In this document: piece by piece, positions 52,528 through 62,290 of the stretch
Layout: each line of letters begins with the position of its first letter
Position numbering within the stretch: position 1 is the stretch's first letter
Assembly (NCBI RefSeq): GCF_030285625.1
Contig: NZ_CP127294.1
Coordinates: forward strand, 7,286,001-7,350,000
Reading direction: 5' to 3'
Length of the DNA stretch: 64,000 nt
DNA from: Amycolatopsis sp. 2-15
GTDB taxonomy: Bacteria; Actinomycetota; Actinomycetes; Mycobacteriales; Pseudonocardiaceae
Made by a program: the position numbers and the translations under genes
The notes under the pieces: model-generated
Database searches by the model: none
Told to the model about the DNA's origin: nothing
Seen by the model: the letters and a program-made list of their open reading frames with translations, nothing else

Positions 52528-52998
52528 CTAACCGGACTCGTCGCGGTCGAGCATCGCCGCGTAAGCCGCCGTCATGACCCAGCCGTATGCGATGTGTGGC
52601 ACCACGTCGGACACCCAGTCCGACAGCGACCAGTTGCGCGGGTTCGACACCCCGATCGCCGCCATCGGCGCGGCCGACACGGCGATGGCGCCCGCGGTGG
52701 TGGCCGCTCCGGCCGTCGTCGCGGAGGGCCGCCAGCCCGCCGCCCGGATGGCGCCGTAACCCGTCCCCACCACCAGACCGGACACGATGCCGAGCAACGC
52801 ACCCGCCCCCGAAACCCGGCTTTCCCGCCCGTCGGCGGGGATCGTGATACCGGCCAAGTCGGCCAACCGCGTCACACTCTGCTCCGGGGTCCGGCTGGCC
52901 GGCCTGCCGCGCAGCACCATGTCCAGGTAGGTGACGGCGTGCAACGCCGTCGTACCCGCCGCCCCAGCGGCGAGGCCACGGAGAATCGATCTCATCAT
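52528..52998 (-). CDS. Small membrane protein, unknown function
   Basis: From 52998 there are 156 residues; a GTG 18 bases upstream is possible. Hydrophobic segments ILRGLAAGAAGTTALHAVTY, GALLGIVSGLVVGTGYGAIR, TTAGAIAVSAAPMAAIGVSN and HIAYGWVMTAAYAAMLD suggest four membrane helices. The polar loop RPASRTPEQSVTRLADLAGI separates the first and second. It resembles actinobacterial membrane proteins of unknown role; no motif gives a function. Confidence 0.65.
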   Translation of the reverse strand: MMRSILRGLAAGAAGTTALHAVTYLDMVLRGRPASRTPEQSVTRLADLAGITIPADGRESRVSGAGALLGIVSGLVVGTGYGAIRAAGWRPSATTAGAATTAGAIAVSAAPMAAIGVSNPRNWSLSDWVSDVVPHIAYGWVMTAAYAAMLDRDESG

Positions 52999-53414
52999 GC
53001 CGACGGGTGCCCGCACTCACACCGGCGAAACCCGAACGCCCGGCGCGGCGATGGCACGGGGGTCGTTGTCGACAGGAACGAGGAGCGGCCGAGCAGGTCG
53101 ACCCGGGAGCCCGCGAACGGCGGCAGATGTGCCGCCTCGAGCAAGGGATAGCGGTCGCTCAGCCGGTATGGAACAGGGCGGCGCTTCTGCTTCACCACTT
53201 CACCGGCAACCACGATCGACGCGTTACGCCGGGTGAACCGAGTCAGACTCGCCCAGCGCCAGCCGTCCCCGCGAGGGCGAGCATGACCGTGCCGGAACCC
53301 GCGCCGACGGCCCGGCGAGCACGAGGTCGCCGGGCCCACACGCCGCCGTTACGCCCGGCGAAGAGGCCGAAGGGTGGAGCACCGAATTTTGCGGCGCCCC
53401 ACCCTGGCCGGCGA
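52999..53414. other. Stretch without a supported gene
   Basis: Between the small membrane protein and the phosphatase gene's 3' end, frames on both strands give proline/arginine-rich translation without motifs. No obvious hairpin terminator for the phosphatase gene was recognised in it. Confidence 0.35.
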
Positions 53415-55916
53415 TCAGAGACCGGCGAGCACCGCGAACGGATCGGCCCCGCCACCGTTGTCGAGGGCGGCGATGCGGCGGCCCAGGGTGAAGGCGGCGC
53501 CGGGGGCGAGCGTGATCTGCCGCTGCGTCATGGCCCAGATGCCGCACGCGTACACCGTGAAGCCCGGTTCGTCGTAGAGCAAGCCGTAGGTCTGGCGGTC
53601 GGAGCCGGTCATGCCCAGCCACGGGGCGGTGGGGGTGAAGTCGGCGGGCGCGGAGGCGGTGATGGTGCCGTGGCCGGCGATGCCGCTGCGCTGGCCGGTG
53701 CCGTCGTGGTCGAGGACGTCGCCGAGCCAGAACGTGCGGGCCGCGTCGGCGGTGTTGGTGAACACGGTCTCCGCGCGCACCCACGGCTCGCCCGTGCGCA
53801 CGCCGAACGTGGTCACCACGCCGATGCCCGCCACCGCGGTACTCGCGCCGGTCACCCGGACCTCGGTCGGCGAGATGAGCTCGACGGCGGTGGCCCGCAC
53901 GGTCAGCTGCTGCCACGCGTTGCCGCCCCGCGGCTGCGCCGCCGAGGCGTAGGGCAGGTTCATCCAGTCGAGCTGGTCGAGGTGCCCGAGCGCGGCGAGG
54001 TCGAGCGGCTTGCCCAGCGTGACACCGGGCAGCTGCGGGTCGGTGGTGCCGGCCGAAATCGCCAGCGCCAGCAGGTCGTTGGCCAGCACGAAATCCGACG
54101 CGGTGGCCTGCGACTGCGGGCCGGGCACCGTGCGGCCCGTCGCCGCGCCGGCCACCGACCGCGTCAGCCGAAAGTCCACTGTGGACCCGCCGGTCGCGCC
54201 GATTTGCACCGGCACGGACGCCAGGTCGTAGCCGACCCCGTTGACGCGCAAGGTGTAGGCGCCGGCAGGGGCGAAGGCGACGTACTCGCCGGCCGGGTCG
54301 GTCGTGACGGCGACGAGGCGCGACCCGTCCTCCCGGTGCACGGCGACCTCGACATTGCCCAGCGGCTTGCCGTTCGCGCGGTCGGTGACCACCCCGGCCA
54401 GGCCGTCGCCGTCGTCGACGCGGTACGCGCCCGGCACGCCGTCGCGCACCTCGTAGGCCGCGATCGTGTAGGCGGGCGACGCCGCGTCGCTCGCGTTGAG
54501 CACGATCCGCAGGTCGCTGCGCCACTTCTCGCGGGTGACCACGCACTTCACGTAGCCGCGGTAGGTGCCGTTGTAGAACTTGACGTGCGGGTTCGCCGGC
54601 AGGCCCAGTCGGACGTCGGCGTCCCAGCCGGCGCCCGACGAGATCGACGTGCCCACGAATTCGGTGGCGATCGTGCGTGAGTGCGGGTCGTCGAAGTCGG
54701 TCTTGAGATCGTTGACCCAGTGCGTATGCCAGTCGCCGCTCAGCACCACCGGGTTGGCGGGCCGCTCGCGGGCGATGAAGTCGAGGATGCGCGCGCGGGC
54801 CGGCGGGTAGCCGTCCCACTGGTCCAGGTTGACGATCTTGCCCGGCCCGAGGTCGTAGTCGAACTGCGCCATGATGGTCTGCTGCGCGATCACGTTCCAG
54901 GTGGCCTTCGACGCGGCGAGCCCGTCGAGCAGCCAGCGCTCCTGCTCGGGTCCGGTGAGCGTGCGCGCCGGGTCGAACACCTCGCCGGTCGGTTCCTTGC
55001 GGCCGTCGCCCAGCGCCTGGTCGGAGCGATACTGGCGCGTGTCGAGGATGCTGAACTCCGCGAGCCGGCCGAAGCTCATCCGCCGGTACATCAGCGCGTC
55101 CGGACCGTGTGCCTGCTGCTCGGGGCGCATCGGCAGGTGCTCGTAGTACGCCTGGTAACCGTTGGCGCGCCGCTCCAGGAACGGCCGGCCGTCCCCGGCG
55201 CCGCCCGCGACGTCGCCGGCGTAGTTGTTCTGCACCTCGTGGTCGTCCCAGGTGAGGAAGAACGGGAACCTCGCGTGTGCCGCGCGCAGGTCCGGGGAGG
55301 TCTTGTACAGCGCGTGCAGCCGACGGAACTCGTCGAGGCCGCCCTTTGTGGTCTCGTAGATGTAGTCGCCGAGGTGCACGACGAAGTCGAGGTCCTGCCC
55401 GGCCAGGTCGCGGTAGGCCGGGTACGGCCCGCCCGCCCACGACTGGCACGACACGAACGCGAACCGCATCACGTCCGGCTTCGCCCCGGGCGCCGGCAGC
55501 GTGCGCGTGCGGCCGGTACGGCTGCGGACGCCGTCAGCCGTGAAGCGGTACCAGTACCACCGATCCGGCGCCAGGTCTGTCGCCAGCACGTGCACGGTGT
55601 GCGCCGACTCGGGCATCGCGGTGACCGCCCCGCGCGCGATCACGTGGCGGAACCCTTCGTCGCGCGCCAGCTCCCACGTCACCTGCACGGGCTCGGCCGG
55701 CATTCCGCCGGTCGCCGCGTCCAGGGGGTCCGGCGCGAGCCGCGTCCACAGCACCACGCTCGTGTGGTCGGGCTCGCCGGAAGCCACCCCCAGGGTGAAC
55801 GGCGCGGGGTCCAGCTCCGCCGCTTCCGCGAGCTGCCCCGCCCCCAGCGCCACCGCACCGACCGTGCCACCGGCCAGCGTCAGGAACCGCCGCCGATCCA
55901 GAGAAAACGTCGCCAT
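53415..55916 (-). CDS. phoD: Exported PhoD-type alkaline phosphatase with extra C-terminal domains
   Basis: The 833-residue protein starts with a twin-arginine signal, SLDRRRFLTLAGG, so it is probably exported folded. The PhoD N domain (about 35-125) is followed by the metallophosphoesterase domain (about 150-480). That domain has FVSCQSW, HLGDYIYE, TWDDHEVQNNYAGD and LSGDWHTHW supplying metal ligands. A carboxypeptidase-regulatory-like beta domain follows (about 505-600, VAVHREDGSRLVAVTTDPAG), then a 230-residue beta-rich region of unknown type. Typical PhoD proteins are 500-580 residues, so the last 330 residues are an addition. It should release phosphate from phosphodiesters or teichoic-acid-like polymers outside the cell. 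Confidence 0.88.
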   Translation of the reverse strand: MATFSLDRRRFLTLAGGTVGAVALGAGQLAEAAELDPAPFTLGVASGEPDHTSVVLWTRLAPDPLDAATGGMPAEPVQVTWELARDEGFRHVIARGAVTAMPESAHTVHVLATDLAPDRWYWYRFTADGVRSRTGRTRTLPAPGAKPDVMRFAFVSCQSWAGGPYPAYRDLAGQDLDFVVHLGDYIYETTKGGLDEFRRLHALYKTSPDLRAAHARFPFFLTWDDHEVQNNYAGDVAGGAGDGRPFLERRANGYQAYYEHLPMRPEQQAHGPDALMYRRMSFGRLAEFSILDTRQYRSDQALGDGRKEPTGEVFDPARTLTGPEQERWLLDGLAASKATWNVIAQQTIMAQFDYDLGPGKIVNLDQWDGYPPARARILDFIARERPANPVVLSGDWHTHWVNDLKTDFDDPHSRTIATEFVGTSISSGAGWDADVRLGLPANPHVKFYNGTYRGYVKCVVTREKWRSDLRIVLNASDAASPAYTIAAYEVRDGVPGAYRVDDGDGLAGVVTDRANGKPLGNVEVAVHREDGSRLVAVTTDPAGEYVAFAPAGAYTLRVNGVGYDLASVPVQIGATGGSTVDFRLTRSVAGAATGRTVPGPQSQATASDFVLANDLLALAISAGTTDPQLPGVTLGKPLDLAALGHLDQLDWMNLPYASAAQPRGGNAWQQLTVRATAVELISPTEVRVTGASTAVAGIGVVTTFGVRTGEPWVRAETVFTNTADAARTFWLGDVLDHDGTGQRSGIAGHGTITASAPADFTPTAPWLGMTGSDRQTYGLLYDEPGFTVYACGIWAMTQRQITLAPGAAFTLGRRIAALDNGGGADPFAVLAGL

Positions 55917-56396
55917 CTGTCCGTCTCGTCCGTTCTGTCGCTCAAACCTCGGCGAGCGTGCCGGACCCAGGTGCCGACCTCGTGGCGGCGAGGTGAACGG
56001 CTCCGGTACACCGGACGTCCGGTGTCGGTGGTCGGCAGAAGACTTCCCAGTCCGCCCCCAGCGATCGCCCGGAAGAGCTTGGGTACCGCGGCTTCATCAG
56101 AATTCGAAGGCAGCGGCGCAGAGCTCTTTTTGACCTCCCTCGAAGTGCGCAGCCTGCAGGAACTGATGGCCGCCGGAGCGCTCGCGTGCCGACAGGGCAC
56201 TTTGATGCCCGGGGCTGGTCACGATGTCGAGGATGATGTCGACGATCGGCCGGCGTTCGACCACCCAGGCGTCCGACCGGCGGACAGGAGTGTCGCCCGC
56301 GAGGACGACCCGACCGACCTCGAACCGCCGAGCGAGGTGGTGGTTCAACGCGAAGGAACGGGTCTTGACGCGTTGCGTTGCCGTGGAGTGGGTGCG
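55917..56396. other. Intergenic stretch upstream of phoD
   Basis: This 480-base region contains the promoter side of the phosphatase gene. Minus-strand frames give VGRVVLAGDTPVRRSDAWVV but no recognised family. No PHO-box-like direct repeat could be confirmed by eye. The truncated DksA-like gene begins at its right edge. Confidence 0.35.
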
Positions 56397-56591
56397 TCAC
56401 ATTCGGTTCGCGCAGGCGATGCAAGTCCGCCTCGCCGGCAGGGCGGCGAGCCGGCCTTCGGAGATCGGGCCGCCGCAGCGTTCGCAGGTCTCGTAGACGC
56501 CCGCGTGCACCCGCTCGGCGGCTTGGCCGAGTGCCACGAGTTCGTCTTGGGCTTGCCTCAGCAGTGCCTGGACCTGCGCTCGTACCAGCAC
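56397..56591 (-). pseudogene. DksA/TraR zinc-finger protein, N-terminally truncated
   Basis: The 64-residue frame reads RAQVQALLRQAQDELVALGQ, AAERVHAGVYETCERCGGPI and SEGRLAALPARRTCIACA, the complete C4 zinc finger (CERCG then CIAC) of DksA/TraR proteins. Actinobacterial relatives have about 110 residues, with an N-terminal coiled coil that inserts into the RNA-polymerase channel. Most of that coil is missing here, and no continuation in frame is seen upstream. It is probably inactive. Confidence 0.6.
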
Positions 56592-56659
56592 AGCCCACCG
56601 CAGTGCAGGACGCCGCGCTACCGTTGCGGCGCGCGTTCGCCGCGGGCCTCGTCATCGCT

Positions 56660-56925
56660 CACCGCGAACGTCGCGACCGTGTGGTGCAACGGCTTTCCGG
56701 ACTGCAAAGGGGCCGAGGTCGAGGTGCCACGTCGCGCCTTCTACGCGTTCCCGAGAGTCCGAAGTGGACTATCTGCCCAGGAGCTGGTGTCCCGGCTCGC
56801 CGTGGGCGGCGTCCTCGTCCGTGCCGGCTCCGAGTACGGGCACTCGGGCGAGGGTCACCTCCGGCTTTCCCACGCGAGAGCCTGAAACTGCTGGACGAGG
56901 GTTTGAACCGGCTGTGTGCCGTGCT
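56660..56925 (+). pseudogene. Class I/II aminotransferase, C-terminal fragment
   Basis: Three short frame segments give one family sequence: AHRERRDRVVQRLSGLQ, then GAEVEVPRRAFYAFPRVRSG, LSAQELVSRLAVGGVLVRAG and YGHSGEGHLRLSHAR, then ESLKLLDEGLNRL. This is the usual end of aspartate/tyrosine-type aminotransferases (P-x-GAFYAFP and GEGHLRLSFA). Lesions near 56700 and 56878 break it. The PLP-lysine region and the rest of the gene are absent. Confidence 0.6.
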
Positions 56926-57190
56926 GATCAAAGGATTCCTGGTCTCCATCTTGCAGAGCAGCAAGATCATCGAACTGTACGGGTCCGCAGCTTTGCGGAG
57001 TGCGTCCTCCCCCGGTACGTGAAGGGGCCGCGCCTCCGATGCGCCCACCGAAGGCGGCCGTGCCAGCACGTCCGGTCGCTCGAAACCAAGGCACGCAAGT
57101 CCGACTCTGCGCGGCTCCAGCGGGTTTTGCTGAGCCGATCGGGCGAAAGAACGCGGCGTGAAACGACCATCGGGCTTGGTGGTATTCGAC

Positions 57191-58240
57191 TCAGTCATCC
57201 CCGGCTTCGGAGGATCGGGCAGGAGTCCCCCGGACAGGATCGGTCGTGCGCAGCAAGTAGCGGCGCTCGGCGTAGGCGAGGTCGTCACGCCAGAGGCGCT
57301 CGGCGGTGCGGCGGATCAGCGGGCGAAGCGCACCGGCGGCCTTGCGCGCGACCGCGAACCCGGCCCGCTCGGAAGCCGCGACAACCGCTTCGATGACCGC
57401 AGTCCTCGGCCGCCCGTCCACGCCGACGCCCAACGGGGTGGCGTGGGTCTCGACCACACTCCCCACTCCTTCGCCTTCGACGATGCGCATCACCACGGTG
57501 CGCGGGCCGGGGCAGAAGAATTCGGCGACCACCGGTACTCCCCATCGCCCCGCCAGCCGGAAGGTCACCTCGACGAGGAACCGGTCGTCGACGTCTGTGC
57601 CGAGGGGTGCTTCGAGCACCTTGAGCCGAGCGAACGAGTACGGGTGGAACCAGGCGCCGTGCCACGGATCAAGGCGGTTCGCGACGACGTCGGCCGGCTC
57701 GCACACGCCTATCACGGTCGCCACCGCGTCCACGCTGCCGCTCTGCCGGGGCCGGGCCGGGACGGTGGGCTGCGCGGTCGGCGGTTCGCCGCCAAGCTGA
57801 TCCAGCCGTGCCCAGACCAGCACACCGTCGTCGAAAACCGGGAGCGGCGACCAGCCCGCCCGTCGCCGGTCGCCGACCCGCAGGCCGTGCCAGCGGCACA
57901 CCAGCTCGTCACAGTCGAGCCGGGCCTCGGCCAGCGGCGCGCCCAGGTGGGGGCACACACCCGGCCCGGCCCGTACGTCGCCGGAGCGCGTACGCCAGGC
58001 GACCAGTTCACGGCCGCCGATGCTCCGGCCGAACGGCCGGTCCGGCCGGACCTGACGGCTCGCGGCCAGCATGTACCAGTTCCCGGACGGCCGGGCCTCG
58101 GCCCGTTCCACGGCGGCGTCGATCACAGCGGGGTTGCATTCGGCGAACGTCGGTCGCTGCGCGGCCCACCGCGGCTCACCGAAAGGCCGGATCGGCCAGC
58201 CCTCCGGCCACCGCCGGTCGAGCCGGTGCCTGAACCCCAT
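57191..58240 (-). CDS. Rieske [2Fe-2S] protein of the carotenoid locus (DUF5914)
   Basis: ATG 58240 gives 349 residues. The Rieske domain has C96-P-H98-L-G and C115-R-W-H118-G, the four cluster ligands with normal spacing. The C-terminal half (RLDPWHGAWFHPYSFARLKV, FLVEVTFRLAGRWGVPVVAE) is the DUF5914 domain that goes with carotenoid clusters of actinobacteria. It may feed electrons to, or act as, an oxygenase on the carotenoid ring or chain. It is divergent from crtE, 157 bases away, so both probably share a promoter region. A role in ring hydroxylation or cleavage is inference. Confidence 0.82.
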   Translation of the reverse strand: MGFRHRLDRRWPEGWPIRPFGEPRWAAQRPTFAECNPAVIDAAVERAEARPSGNWYMLAASRQVRPDRPFGRSIGGRELVAWRTRSGDVRAGPGVCPHLGAPLAEARLDCDELVCRWHGLRVGDRRRAGWSPLPVFDDGVLVWARLDQLGGEPPTAQPTVPARPRQSGSVDAVATVIGVCEPADVVANRLDPWHGAWFHPYSFARLKVLEAPLGTDVDDRFLVEVTFRLAGRWGVPVVAEFFCPGPRTVVMRIVEGEGVGSVVETHATPLGVGVDGRPRTAVIEAVVAASERAGFAVARKAAGALRPLIRRTAERLWRDDLAYAERRYLLRTTDPVRGTPARSSEAGDD

Positions 58241-58397
58241 GGACCACGCTCCTGTCTGCGCCTCGCATTCGCTGTGCGCCGTCGTCGAAGTCGGTCGCCC
58301 CGATACGCATACCCGGCCGCGCCCGGGGTAACCGGTCCCGACGGGAGCAGGTGAACTTCCGCGTGACCAGACCGGCCGACACGGGGAGAGGAATTGG

Positions 58398-59495
58398 ATG
58401 GCGACCACGCCGGAGAGCGTCATCCCGGCAGCGGCCGGCCCCCGCGATTGGCTGACCGCGCTCGGTGAGGGACTTTCCGCCCGCGTAGGTGAATTCGTCG
58501 CCCGACGCTGCGACGAGCAGTTCACCGGCCGGTGTGAAGGCGCACTCGCCGTCACAGCGCTGCCGGAATTCGTGCGCGGTGGCAAGTTTCTCCGGTCGAT
58601 GTTCGCCTACGTCGGCTGGTGTTGCGGCGCGCCGGAAGATGACGCCGCCGTGAGGGCGGTCGCCAGTCTCGAACTACTGCACTGCTTCGCCCTTGCTCAG
58701 GACGACGTCATGGACGCTGCGGACCTGCGCCGCGGCAGACCGGCGCTGCACACGCAGTTCGCCCGCTGGCACCAGGACCAAGGCTGGAGTGGTTCACCGG
58801 CCCGTTTCGGCGAGTCCGCGGCGATCCTGTCCGGCGACTTGTTCCTGGTCTGGTCCGAACAGATGCTGCGCGAAAGCGGGCTACCGGCCGCAACTTTGTC
58901 GCGCGGATGGCCGCTCTACGACGCCATGCGCTCGGAACTGGCCACCGGACAGCTCGCCGACTTGGTCAACGACGCCCGAACCGTGCCGAGCTGGTTGGCA
59001 GTTCTGGACGTACTCCGCCGCAAGTCCGGCAACTACACCGTCCGGCGGCCTCTGGAGCTCGGCGCCGCGCTGGCCGGCTCCGACGCCCGGGTTTCCCGTG
59101 CCCTCGGTGTTTACGGCGGACTGGTCGGCGAGGCTTTCCAGTTCCGCGACGATGTCCTGGGCGTCTTCGGCGACCCGGATGTGACCGGCAAGCCCGTGGG
59201 ACAGGATCTGCGCGACCGGAAGGCCTCCAGCGTCGTCGCGCTCGCGGTCACGATGGCCGACACCACGCTGCGGCGAGAGCTCGAGCGCCTCCTGAGCCGC
59301 GAAGCCGTCGACGACGCCACCGTGGTCGCAATGCGCGACGCCATCACCGCGTCCGGTGCGCCGGACCAGCTGGAGAAGCTGATCGACAAGCAGGTGCGGA
59401 GAGCCCTGGATGCGATCGACAGTGCGGACGTGCCGGCCCGGATGGCCGAAACGCTCGCCGTGCTCGCGGCACGCTGCACGGAGCGTGTCCGATGA
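58398..59495 (+). CDS. crtE: Geranylgeranyl diphosphate synthase
   Basis: The ATG at 58398 is preceded by a GGGGAGAGG site. The 365-residue protein is a trans-prenyltransferase. The first Asp-rich motif is DDVMD at 102-106, followed by RRGRPALH, and the second region reads FQFRDDVLGVFGDPDVTGKP. It should condense isopentenyl diphosphate with allylic diphosphates to C20. It is the first gene of the carotenoid operon. Its stop overlaps the crtI start (ATGA), so translation is coupled. Chain length C20 is inferred from the cluster, not from the sequence. Confidence 0.88.
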   Translation: MATTPESVIPAAAGPRDWLTALGEGLSARVGEFVARRCDEQFTGRCEGALAVTALPEFVRGGKFLRSMFAYVGWCCGAPEDDAAVRAVASLELLHCFALAQDDVMDAADLRRGRPALHTQFARWHQDQGWSGSPARFGESAAILSGDLFLVWSEQMLRESGLPAATLSRGWPLYDAMRSELATGQLADLVNDARTVPSWLAVLDVLRRKSGNYTVRRPLELGAALAGSDARVSRALGVYGGLVGEAFQFRDDVLGVFGDPDVTGKPVGQDLRDRKASSVVALAVTMADTTLRRELERLLSREAVDDATVVAMRDAITASGAPDQLEKLIDKQVRRALDAIDSADVPARMAETLAVLAARCTERVR

Positions 59496-60990
59496 GGACA
59501 GTACCGGGCAGGACCGATCGAATTGTCGTCGTCGGCGCCGGCCTTTCGGCACTTTCCGCGGCCTTGCACCTGGCCGGGCGCGGCCGGCGCGTCACGGTCG
59601 TCGAACGCGGTCCCGGCCCGGGCGGCCGCGTTGGCCGGCTGGAGCTGGGCGGCTACCGCCTCGACACCGGGCCCACCGTGCTGACCATGCCCGAAATCGT
59701 GCGGGACACTTTCGCCGCCGGCGGCGCCGAGATGACCACGTACTTGCCGATGCGCCGGCTGGATCCCGCCTACACCGCCTGCTTTGCCGACGGGAGCCGG
59801 TTGCCGGTCCACTCCGACGCCGAAGAGATGACCGAAGCAGTCCGCGACTTCGCCGGGCCGGCCGAGGCCGCCGGGTACCGCCGGTTGCAGAGGTGGCTCA
59901 CGCGGCTCTACCGGGCCGAGTTCGACCGGTTCGTCGCGTCGAACATCGATTCGCCGCTGGGCCTCGTCTCCCGCGACCTGGCCCGGGTGGTCGCGCTCGG
60001 CGGGTTCCGCCGGCTCGACCCGAAGGTCTCCAGCTTCCTCGGCGACGAGCGACTGCGCCGTGTGTTCACCTTCCAAGCCCTCTACGCGGGTGAATCACCG
60101 ATGAGGGCGCTCGCTCTCTACGCCGTGATCGCCTACATGGACACCGTCGGCGGCGTGTACTTTCCCGAAGGCGGCATCGGCGCCCTGCCCCGGGCGCTCG
60201 CCGCGGCCGCCGAGTCCGCCGGCGTGCGGTTCCGCTACGGCGAAGCGGCCGACACTCTCGAACGGTGCGGCGGGCGGGTGTCGGCGGTGCTGACCGGCTC
60301 GGGAGACCGGATCCCGTGCGACGCCGTCGTCCTCACCTGCGAACTACCCGAGAGCTACCGGTTGCTCGACCGGGCCCCGCTGCGTCCAAGCAGGCTCTCC
60401 CCGGGCCATCCGCGCTCGTCGTGCACGTGGGAGCGGCCGGGAACTGGCCCGACGTCGGGCACCACACCGTCTCCTTCGGCGACGCGTGGGCCGCGACTTT
60501 CCGGGAGCTGATCACGGAGGGACGGCAGATGAGCGGCCCGTCGCTGCTCATCACCCGGCCCACCGCGAGCGACCCGGCGCTGGCCCCGGCACACCGGCAC
60601 CTGTTCTCGATCCTCGCACCGGCGCCGAACCTCGAACGCGGGCCGATCGACTGGAGCCGGGCAGCCGGCCCGGCCGCGGCGGCGCTGCTCGACGAAGTCC
60701 GCAAGCGCCTGCTGCCGGGACTCGAAGCGGACGTCTCGCACGTGATCAGCCCGGCGGACTGGGCCGCCCGGGGCATGGTCGCGGGCACGCCGTTCAGCTA
60801 CGCGCACTCGTTCGGCCAAACGGGACCCTTCCGGCCGCGGAACCTGCCGCGAGGCGCGGAGAATGTCGTGCTCGCCGGCGCCGGGACGGTACCCGGCGTC
60901 GGTGTTCCGACCGTGCTGCTGTCCGGGCGACTGGCCGCCGACCGCATCACCGGGTCCGCACCCCGCCACGGAGCGGAGGACCCGCGATGA
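59492..60990 (+). pseudogene. crtI: Phytoene desaturase, frameshifted
   Basis: ATG 59492 starts with the FAD-binding motif VVVGAGLSALSAALHLAGRG and continues through the CrtI-type sequence GGYRLDTGPTVLTMPEIVRD to LTCELPESYRLLDRAP. Near 60400, in a CCCGGGCC run, one base appears missing. The natural continuation SALVVHVGAAGNWPDVGHHT through the CrtI signature NVVLAGAGTVPGVGVPTVLL (the flavin-binding end motif) lies in another frame to 60990. If the shift is real, the strain cannot desaturate phytoene with this gene and should lack coloured carotenoids. Restored length would be about 499 residues. Confidence 0.85.
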
Positions 60991-61946
60991 CCCGCAAGGA
61001 ACTCGACGCCGCCGGCATCCACGACCCGGCCCTGCGGTCGGCCTACCAGCGATGCCGGACGCTCAACGCGCGCCACGGCCGCACTTACTTTCTCGCGACC
61101 AGATTGCTGTCCCCGCCCCAGCGCCCGCCCGTCCACGCCTTGTACGGGTTCGCGCGGTGGCTGGACGACATCGTCGACGAGCCGGCCGCGGGAGCCACCC
61201 CCGCCACCATCACCGCGGAACTCCACACGGTCGAACAAAGGTTCTTCTCGGCACTTGCCGCCGGTCACAGCGACGATCCGCTGTTCGCTTCCGTCATCGA
61301 CACCTCCGCTCGCTACGAGATCGCGAACCGGCATTTCCGCGCGTTCTTCCGATCGATGCGGATGGACCTCACGGTGACCGACTACCCGCGGCGGTCGGCG
61401 CTCGACGAGTACGTGCACGGCTCGGCGGAGGTCATCGGCCTGCAGGTGCTGCCCGTGCTCGGCACCGTCACCGGCCGCGACGAGGCGGCGCCACACGCCG
61501 CGGCGCTGGGTAAAGCGTTCCAGCTCACCAATTTCCTGCGCGACGTCGGCGAGGACCTCGCCCGCGACCGCGTCTACCTCCCGGCCGACGAGCTCGCCGC
61601 GTTCGGTGTGGACCGCGACCGCCTGGGCTGGTGCGCCGACCGCGGCCTCGTGGACCGGCCGGTGCGGGAGGCCCTCGCGGCCCAGATCGCCGTCACCCGG
61701 ACGCTCTACGACCGGGCGCGGCCGGGGATCGCCATGCTGCATCCGGTGTCCCGGGCCTGCGTGGCCACCGCTTTCCGGCTCTACGCGGAGATCCTCGACC
61801 GCATCGAGCGCGCGGGGTACAACGTCTTCGCCCACCGGGCGGTGGTGCCGCGCCGGCGTCGGCTGGTGGTCGCGGCCGGCGCGCTCGGCCGGGCCCAGTG
61901 GCTGCAGCTGCGAAATCCTTCGCCGCTACCGCCGGCGGGAGCGTAA
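60987..61946 (+). CDS. crtB: Phytoene synthase
   Basis: The 319-residue protein starts at ATG 60987, overlapping the crtI stop. The squalene/phytoene synthase motifs are DDIVD at 60-64 and DVGED at 186-190, both of which bind Mg2+ and diphosphate. Surrounding typical sequence includes ALYGFARWLDDIVDEP, GKAFQLTNFLRDVGEDLARD and RVYLPADELAAFG. It joins two GGPP molecules head-to-head to make phytoene. It is intact. It is followed two bases later by crtYc. Confidence 0.92.
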   Translation: MTRKELDAAGIHDPALRSAYQRCRTLNARHGRTYFLATRLLSPPQRPPVHALYGFARWLDDIVDEPAAGATPATITAELHTVEQRFFSALAAGHSDDPLFASVIDTSARYEIANRHFRAFFRSMRMDLTVTDYPRRSALDEYVHGSAEVIGLQVLPVLGTVTGRDEAAPHAAALGKAFQLTNFLRDVGEDLARDRVYLPADELAAFGVDRDRLGWCADRGLVDRPVREALAAQIAVTRTLYDRARPGIAMLHPVSRACVATAFRLYAEILDRIERAGYNVFAHRAVVPRRRRLVVAAGALGRAQWLQLRNPSPLPPAGA

Positions 61947-61948
61947 CC

Positions 61949-62290
61949 GTGGGGAAGCTGGAATACCTGGCCGTGCTCGGTGCCTGCGTTCTGGTCACGT
62001 TGCCGCTCGAACTGGCGGGAGCCCGGGTGTACCGCCGCCCGCGCCGGCTGGCCCGCGCAGTGGTGCCCGTGGCACTCGTGTTCCTGGTGTGGGACGCCCT
62101 CGCCATCGCGGGCGGGGTGTGGGACTACGCGCCCGAGAGCCTCACCGGGATCCGGGCACCGTTCGGCATCCCGCTCGAAGAGGTCCTGTTCTTCGTCGTC
62201 ATCCCGATCTGCGGCGTCCTGACCTATGAGGCGGTGGGCCTGACGCTGACAGCGTTGCGGCACCGCGCCGCGCGGCGGATGCGGCGATGA
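61949..62290 (+). CDS. crtYc: Lycopene cyclase subunit, CrtYc type
   Basis: GTG 61949 has GGGAG eight bases upstream and gives 113 residues. Three membrane helices, LEYLAVLGACVLVTLPLELA, RAVVPVALVFLVWDALAIAG and EVLFFVVIPICGVLTYEAV, and the P-x-G-I-P-x-E-E-V motif (APFGIPLEEVLFF) mark the small heterodimeric lycopene cyclase of actinobacteria. It partners with CrtYd to form beta rings. The stop overlaps the crtYd ATG. Confidence 0.85.
   Translation: MGKLEYLAVLGACVLVTLPLELAGARVYRRPRRLARAVVPVALVFLVWDALAIAGGVWDYAPESLTGIRAPFGIPLEEVLFFVVIPICGVLTYEAVGLTLTALRHRAARRMRR

Noticed and set aside
53007..54680. A 557-codon frame opposite phoD
   Set aside because: Arginine/glycine-rich antisense translation with no recognisable domain, fully overlapping the well-supported phosphatase.
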